Shown: one piece after another, positions 5,269 to 8,886 of the stretch
Position numbering within the stretch: the first letter of the stretch is position 1
How the letters are laid out: every line of letters begins with the position of its first letter
From: Bacillota bacterium
Lineage (GTDB): Bacteria > Bacillota > Clostridia > Oscillospirales > Acutalibacteraceae
NCBI GenBank assembly: GCA_023418995.1
Contig: JAEZYP010000026.1
Span: 1-8,886, forward strand
Length of the DNA: 8,886 bases
Reading direction: 5' to 3'
Translations under genes and position numbers: made by a program
The notes under the pieces: model-generated
What the model was told of the DNA's origin: nothing
What the model saw: only the letters and a program-made list of their open reading frames with translations
Databases searched by the model: none

Positions 5269-8200
5269 TTATTCCATTGCGGAAAGCTTTGCAAGGCGCT
5301 CGTAGTTTTCTGCGGCAACCTTCTCTGCTTCTTTGAACAGTACTTCAGCGCGCTCAGGGAATGCGCGGGTCAGGGAGTTGTAACGAACCTCATTCATAAT
5401 AAAGTCACGATAGCTGGCAGTCGGAGCCTTGCTGTCGAGATGGAACGGGTTCTTGCCCTCTGCGGCAAGGCGGGGATCGTAACGGAAGTTCTGCCAGTAA
5501 CCGGCCTCAACCGCTCTCTTCTCCTCGGTCTGAGCAATGCTCATGCCGCCCTTAATCCCGTGGTTAATACACGGTGCGTAAGCAATGATAATGGAAGGAC
5601 CATTGTAGCTTTCCGCCTCGGTAATTGCCTTGATGCACTGGTTGTAGTCCGCGCCCATTGCGATGTGGGCAACATAGACATAGCCGTAGCTCATTGCGAT
5701 TGCGGGAAGATCCTTCTTCTTCGTTGCCTTACCGGTTGCCGCGAACTGCGCGACGGAGCCGATTGGGGTAGATTTGGAAGCCTGCCCGCCGGTGTTGGAG
5801 TAAACTTCGGTATCAAAGACAAAAATGTTGATATTTTCGCCGGAAGCAAGCGCATGGTCAACGCCGCCGAAGCCGATATCATAGGCCCAGCCGTCGCCGC
5901 CGAAAATCCACATGGATTTCTTGGCAAGGTAATCCTTGTCGGCAAGGGCTTTCTTGGAGAGCTCACAGCCTGCCGCAGCAGCTTTTTCCAGCTCCGGAAT
6001 CAGCTTGTCGGTGGCTTCGCGGTTTGTGTGGCTGTCCTGAGCAGTTGCAAGATAGTTCCTGCAGGCTTCCTTCAGCTCTGCGGAAGCGTTCTCGGAAGCT
6101 TCGATCTGCTCAATATATTCGGCGAGTCTGCCGCGGATTGCGTTCTGAGCAAGTGTCATGCCAAGACCAAACTCCGCGTTATCCTCAAACAGAGAGTTGT
6201 TCCACGCGGGGCCAAAGCCTCTCTTGTTTACGGTGTAAGGTGTTGCCGGTGCGGAACCGCCCCAGATAGAGGAGCAGCCGGTCGCGTTGGCAATATACAT
6301 TCTGTCGCCAAACAGCTGGGTAATCAGCTTTGCGTAAGGAGTCTCTCCGCAGCCCGCGCACGCGCCGGAATATTCCAGCAACGGCTGCTTGAACTGGCTG
6401 CCCTTTACGGTGCTGGGCTTAAACTTCTCAAAGACTTCCGGCTTATCTGACAGGGTGCGGGCGTAATTAGAGCCCTCCTGCTGAACAAGCTGTGTATCCG
6501 AAGGCTTCATAACAAGAGCCTTTTCGCCCTTCATGCCCGGGCAGACATTTGCGCAGGAGCCGCAGCCCGTGCAATCATAAGCGGAAACGGTGATGGCGAA
6601 CTTCAAGCCCGGCATACCGGTCATATCCTTAGTCTTCTGGCTCTTCGGAGCAGCCGCGGCTTCTTCAGCAGTCATAACCGCCGGGCGGATAACCGCGTGC
6701 GGGCAGACATAGGAGCAGAAGTTACACTGAATACAATTGTCAGGATTCCACTCAGGAATATCGATTGCGATATTTCTCTTTTCATAAGCGGAGGAACCGT
6801 TTGGCACCGTTCCGTCAGCCATTTTAACAAAGGTGGAAACAGGGAGCTGGTTGCCCTTGTATTTGTTTGCAGGAATCAGCACGTTGTTGACATAATCCAG
6901 CGTATCCGAGCTGCCCTCGGTTGCCTTGTGGGCGATGGAATCATCCACACAGCTTTTCCAGGATTCCGGAACCTGAACCTTTACAAAGTCAGTTGCGCCG
7001 CGCTCGATTGCCGCATAGTTCATGTCAACAATCTTCTGACCCTTCTTCGCGTAGGAGTGCAGAGCAGCGTCCTTCATATACTGAAGAGCCTGCTCGGAAG
7101 GAATAATGTCTGCGATCTTGAAGAACGCGGACTGAAGAATCGTATTGATACGTCCGCCAAGACCGATTTCTTTGCCGAGCTTAATGCCGTCGATGGTATA
7201 GAAATTGATATCGTTGTCCGCGATATACTTCTTCATCTTATTCGGCAGTCTCTTGTCAAGCTCTTCGAGGTCCCACTGGCAGTTCAGCAGGAAGCTTCCG
7301 CCCTTTTTCAAATCCTGTACCATGTCGTATTCATCAACATAGGACGGCTTGTGGCAGGCAACAAAGTCCGCCTGGCTGATATAGTAGGTGGATTTAATCG
7401 GCTTTTTACCAAAACGCAGATGGGAAACGGTCAGACCGCCGGACTTCTTGGAGTCGTAGGCGAAATAGCCCTGCGCGTACATATCGGTATGGTCGCCGAT
7501 GATCTTAATGGAGTTCTTGTTTGCGCCAACCGTGCCGTCCGCACCCAAGCCCCAGAATTTGCAGGAATGGGTTCCGGCCGGTGTGGTGTCCGGATTTTCC
7601 TTAACATCGAGGGAAAGATGGGTAACATCATCGATGATGCCGATGGTGAAACGCTTCTTCGGTGCTTCGGCATCCATGTTGCGGTATACGGAAACAATCT
7701 GGCCCGGGGTGGTATCCTTGGAGCCCAGACCGTAACGGCCGGTGAACACGGGAACACAGCCGAGCTCTGTGCCGTTGATGGCTGCGAGAACATCGAGGTA
7801 GAGCGGTTCGCCGATGGAACCGGGTTCTCTTGTTCTGTCGAGCACGGAAATCTTCTTAACCGTCTTCGGCATAACGTCTAAGAGATATTTTGCAACGAAC
7901 GGTCTGTAAAGTCTTACTTTAATTAAGCCGACCTTTTCGCCCGCGGCGTTGAGGTAATCCACAACTTCTTCGGCGGATTCACAGACGGAACCCATCGCGA
8001 TAATTACTTTGTCTGCATCCGGCGCACCGTAGTAGTTGAACGGCTTATAGTCGGTGCCGATTTTTGCGTTTACCTTGTTCATATAATCGATGACGGTATC
8101 CGGAAGGTCATCGTAGAACTTGTTGCTGGCTTCGCTTGCCTGGAAGAAAATATCGTCGTTCTGAGCGGTACCGCGTGTTACCGGGTGCTCAGGATTCATG

Positions 8201-8823
8201 GCGTTGCGGCGGAAGGAATCTACCGCTTCCCAATCAAGCATGTCCGCTAAATCAGCGTAGTCCCACATGTGAATTTTCTGAACCTCATGGGAGGTACGGA
8301 AGCCGTCGAAGAAATGAAGGAACGGCACACGGCCCTTAACGGTGGAAAGGTGAGCAACGGCGCCCAAATCCATGACCTCCTGCGGGCTGTTGGAGCACAG
8401 CATCGCGTAGCCGGTCTGGCGGCAGGCATAAATGTCGGAGTGATCACCGAAGATGCACAGCGCGTGAGTGGAAAGGGAACGGGCCGAGCAATGTATCACA
8501 CTCGGGAGGAACTCACCGGCCATCTTATACATGTTAGGAATCATGAGCAGCAAGCCCTGAGAAGCCGTATAGGTGGTGGTCAATGCGCCTGCGGCCAAAG
8601 AACCGTGGACTGCGCCTGCGGCACCAGCCTCAGACTGCATTTCAGTAACCTTTACTTCTCTGCCGAAAAGGTTTTTTCTGCCGGCAGCGGCATACTTGTC
8701 TGTTTCATCCGCCATAACAGAAGATGGTGTGATTGGGTAGATGGCGGCAACATCTGTGAACGCATAGGAAACATGCGCGGCAGCGTTGTTACCATCCATG
8801 GTTTTCATTTTACGTGAATCCAT
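5269..8823 (-). CDS. nifJ: Pyruvate:ferredoxin (flavodoxin) oxidoreductase
   Basis: This single-chain 1184-residue cytoplasmic enzyme oxidises pyruvate with CoA to acetyl-CoA and CO2, passing electrons to ferredoxin or flavodoxin. The pyruvate/thiamine domain opens with YPITPSS (29-35) and contains Glu65 and Arg115 at the positions expected for substrate and cofactor contacts. The transketolase C-terminal-like domain (about 260-415), the gamma domain (about 416-630) and the EKR linker (about 630-680) follow. A two-cluster ferredoxin domain has CIQCNFCSYVCP (Cys697, 700, 703, 707) and CTGCGSCANVCP (Cys751, 754, 757, 761). The thiamine diphosphate domain has GGDGWAYDIGFGG (975-987) and SNTGGQ (1009-1014), with Cys822, 825, 850 and 1085 as ligands of the proximal [4Fe-4S] cluster. 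It ends without the C-terminal extension of the oxygen-stable Desulfovibrio africanus enzyme. No residue is missing and no frameshift is seen. The gene is also called por or PFOR. Confidence 0.96.
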   Translation of the reverse strand: MDSRKMKTMDGNNAAAHVSYAFTDVAAIYPITPSSVMADETDKYAAAGRKNLFGREVKVTEMQSEAGAAGAVHGSLAAGALTTTYTASQGLLLMIPNMYKMAGEFLPSVIHCSARSLSTHALCIFGDHSDIYACRQTGYAMLCSNSPQEVMDLGAVAHLSTVKGRVPFLHFFDGFRTSHEVQKIHMWDYADLADMLDWEAVDSFRRNAMNPEHPVTRGTAQNDDIFFQASEASNKFYDDLPDTVIDYMNKVNAKIGTDYKPFNYYGAPDADKVIIAMGSVCESAEEVVDYLNAAGEKVGLIKVRLYRPFVAKYLLDVMPKTVKKISVLDRTREPGSIGEPLYLDVLAAINGTELGCVPVFTGRYGLGSKDTTPGQIVSVYRNMDAEAPKKRFTIGIIDDVTHLSLDVKENPDTTPAGTHSCKFWGLGADGTVGANKNSIKIIGDHTDMYAQGYFAYDSKKSGGLTVSHLRFGKKPIKSTYYISQADFVACHKPSYVDEYDMVQDLKKGGSFLLNCQWDLEELDKRLPNKMKKYIADNDINFYTIDGIKLGKEIGLGGRINTILQSAFFKIADIIPSEQALQYMKDAALHSYAKKGQKIVDMNYAAIERGATDFVKVQVPESWKSCVDDSIAHKATEGSSDTLDYVNNVLIPANKYKGNQLPVSTFVKMADGTVPNGSSAYEKRNIAIDIPEWNPDNCIQCNFCSYVCPHAVIRPAVMTAEEAAAAPKSQKTKDMTGMPGLKFAITVSAYDCTGCGSCANVCPGMKGEKALVMKPSDTQLVQQEGSNYARTLSDKPEVFEKFKPSTVKGSQFKQPLLEYSGACAGCGETPYAKLITQLFGDRMYIANATGCSSIWGGSAPATPYTVNKRGFGPAWNNSLFEDNAEFGLGMTLAQNAIRGRLAEYIEQIEASENASAELKEACRNYLATAQDSHTNREATDKLIPELEKAAAAGCELSKKALADKDYLAKKSMWIFGGDGWAYDIGFGGVDHALASGENINIFVFDTEVYSNTGGQASKSTPIGSVAQFAATGKATKKKDLPAIAMSYGYVYVAHIAMGADYNQCIKAITEAESYNGPSIIIAYAPCINHGIKGGMSIAQTEEKRAVEAGYWQNFRYDPRLAAEGKNPFHLDSKAPTASYRDFIMNEVRYNSLTRAFPERAEVLFKEAEKVAAENYERLAKLSAME

Positions 8824-8835
8824 TATTATTATTTT

Positions 8836-8843
8836 CCTCCTTT
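8836..8843 (-). promoter_or_regulatory. nifJ ribosome binding site
   Basis: On the minus strand AAAGGAGG lies 12 bases upstream of the ATG at 8821-8823, separated by an A/T-rich run with ATAATAAT. The spacing is slightly long, but the later in-frame Met codons (residues 6 and 9) are farther still, so the first ATG is kept. The promoter is not identifiable in the 40 bases left before the window edge. Confidence 0.75.
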
Positions 8844-8886
8844 AAGGATATTTATTGATACGGTGCAAACGTTAACTGTACCACTC

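Noticed and set aside
5440..6450. 336-residue open frame antisense to nifJ
   Set aside because: It is a shadow of the thiamine diphosphate domain of nifJ; the translated product shows no family motif.
6697..7881. 394-residue open frame antisense to nifJ
   Set aside because: It lies wholly within nifJ on the opposite strand, has no ribosome binding site or recognisable domain, and reflects the codon bias of the real gene.

Overview
The window looks like chromosomal DNA from a strictly anaerobic Clostridia-type Firmicute. The evidence is a pyruvate:ferredoxin oxidoreductase, an oxygen-independent B12-dependent class II ribonucleotide reductase, strong GGAGG-type ribosome binding sites and a Gram-positive-style membrane-anchored HtrA. 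The moderate GC content (near half, by eye) suggests an Oscillospiraceae/Ruminococcaceae-like lineage rather than a low-GC Clostridium; that placement is inference.

Layout, left to right. Positions 1-571 carry no convincing gene. They are a mosaic of repeated, foldable modules: a ~107-bp element present twice (1-107 and 343-448), a 31-nt GC-rich hairpin present twice (121-151 and, diverged, 533-563), a ~41-bp module present twice (254-294 and 499-540), and a single 11-bp-stem hairpin (301-328). Positions 572-2014 (-) encode an HtrA/DegP-family serine protease. A 243-bp divergent intergenic region follows, and then cobO (2258-2782, +), a cob(I)alamin adenosyltransferase. Its stop codon lies one base from that of the convergent nrdJ (2784-5051, -), the adenosylcobalamin-dependent ribonucleotide reductase. 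The 217-bp gap between nrdJ and the next gene holds a clear nrdJ promoter overlapped by two NrdR-box-like operators 31 bp apart, and a 34-bp perfect palindrome that probably terminates the upstream gene. Positions 5269-8823 (-) encode the full-length pyruvate:ferredoxin (flavodoxin) oxidoreductase, with its ribosome binding site just inside the right edge.

How the genes relate. CobO makes adenosylcobalamin, which NrdJ consumes as its radical cofactor, so the tail-to-tail pair links cofactor supply to its user. The oxidoreductase supplies acetyl-CoA and reduced ferredoxin for anaerobic metabolism and appears to be transcribed separately from nrdJ. HtrA handles misfolded proteins outside the membrane.

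The four protein genes belong to well-known families. The least explained part is the left 571 bp, where the ~107-bp repeat carries two stem-loops, one showing a paired substitution that keeps base pairing. The best-supported regulatory observation is the tandem NrdR-type operator on nrdJ. I saw no CRISPR array, tRNA, rRNA, insertion sequence or phage gene.
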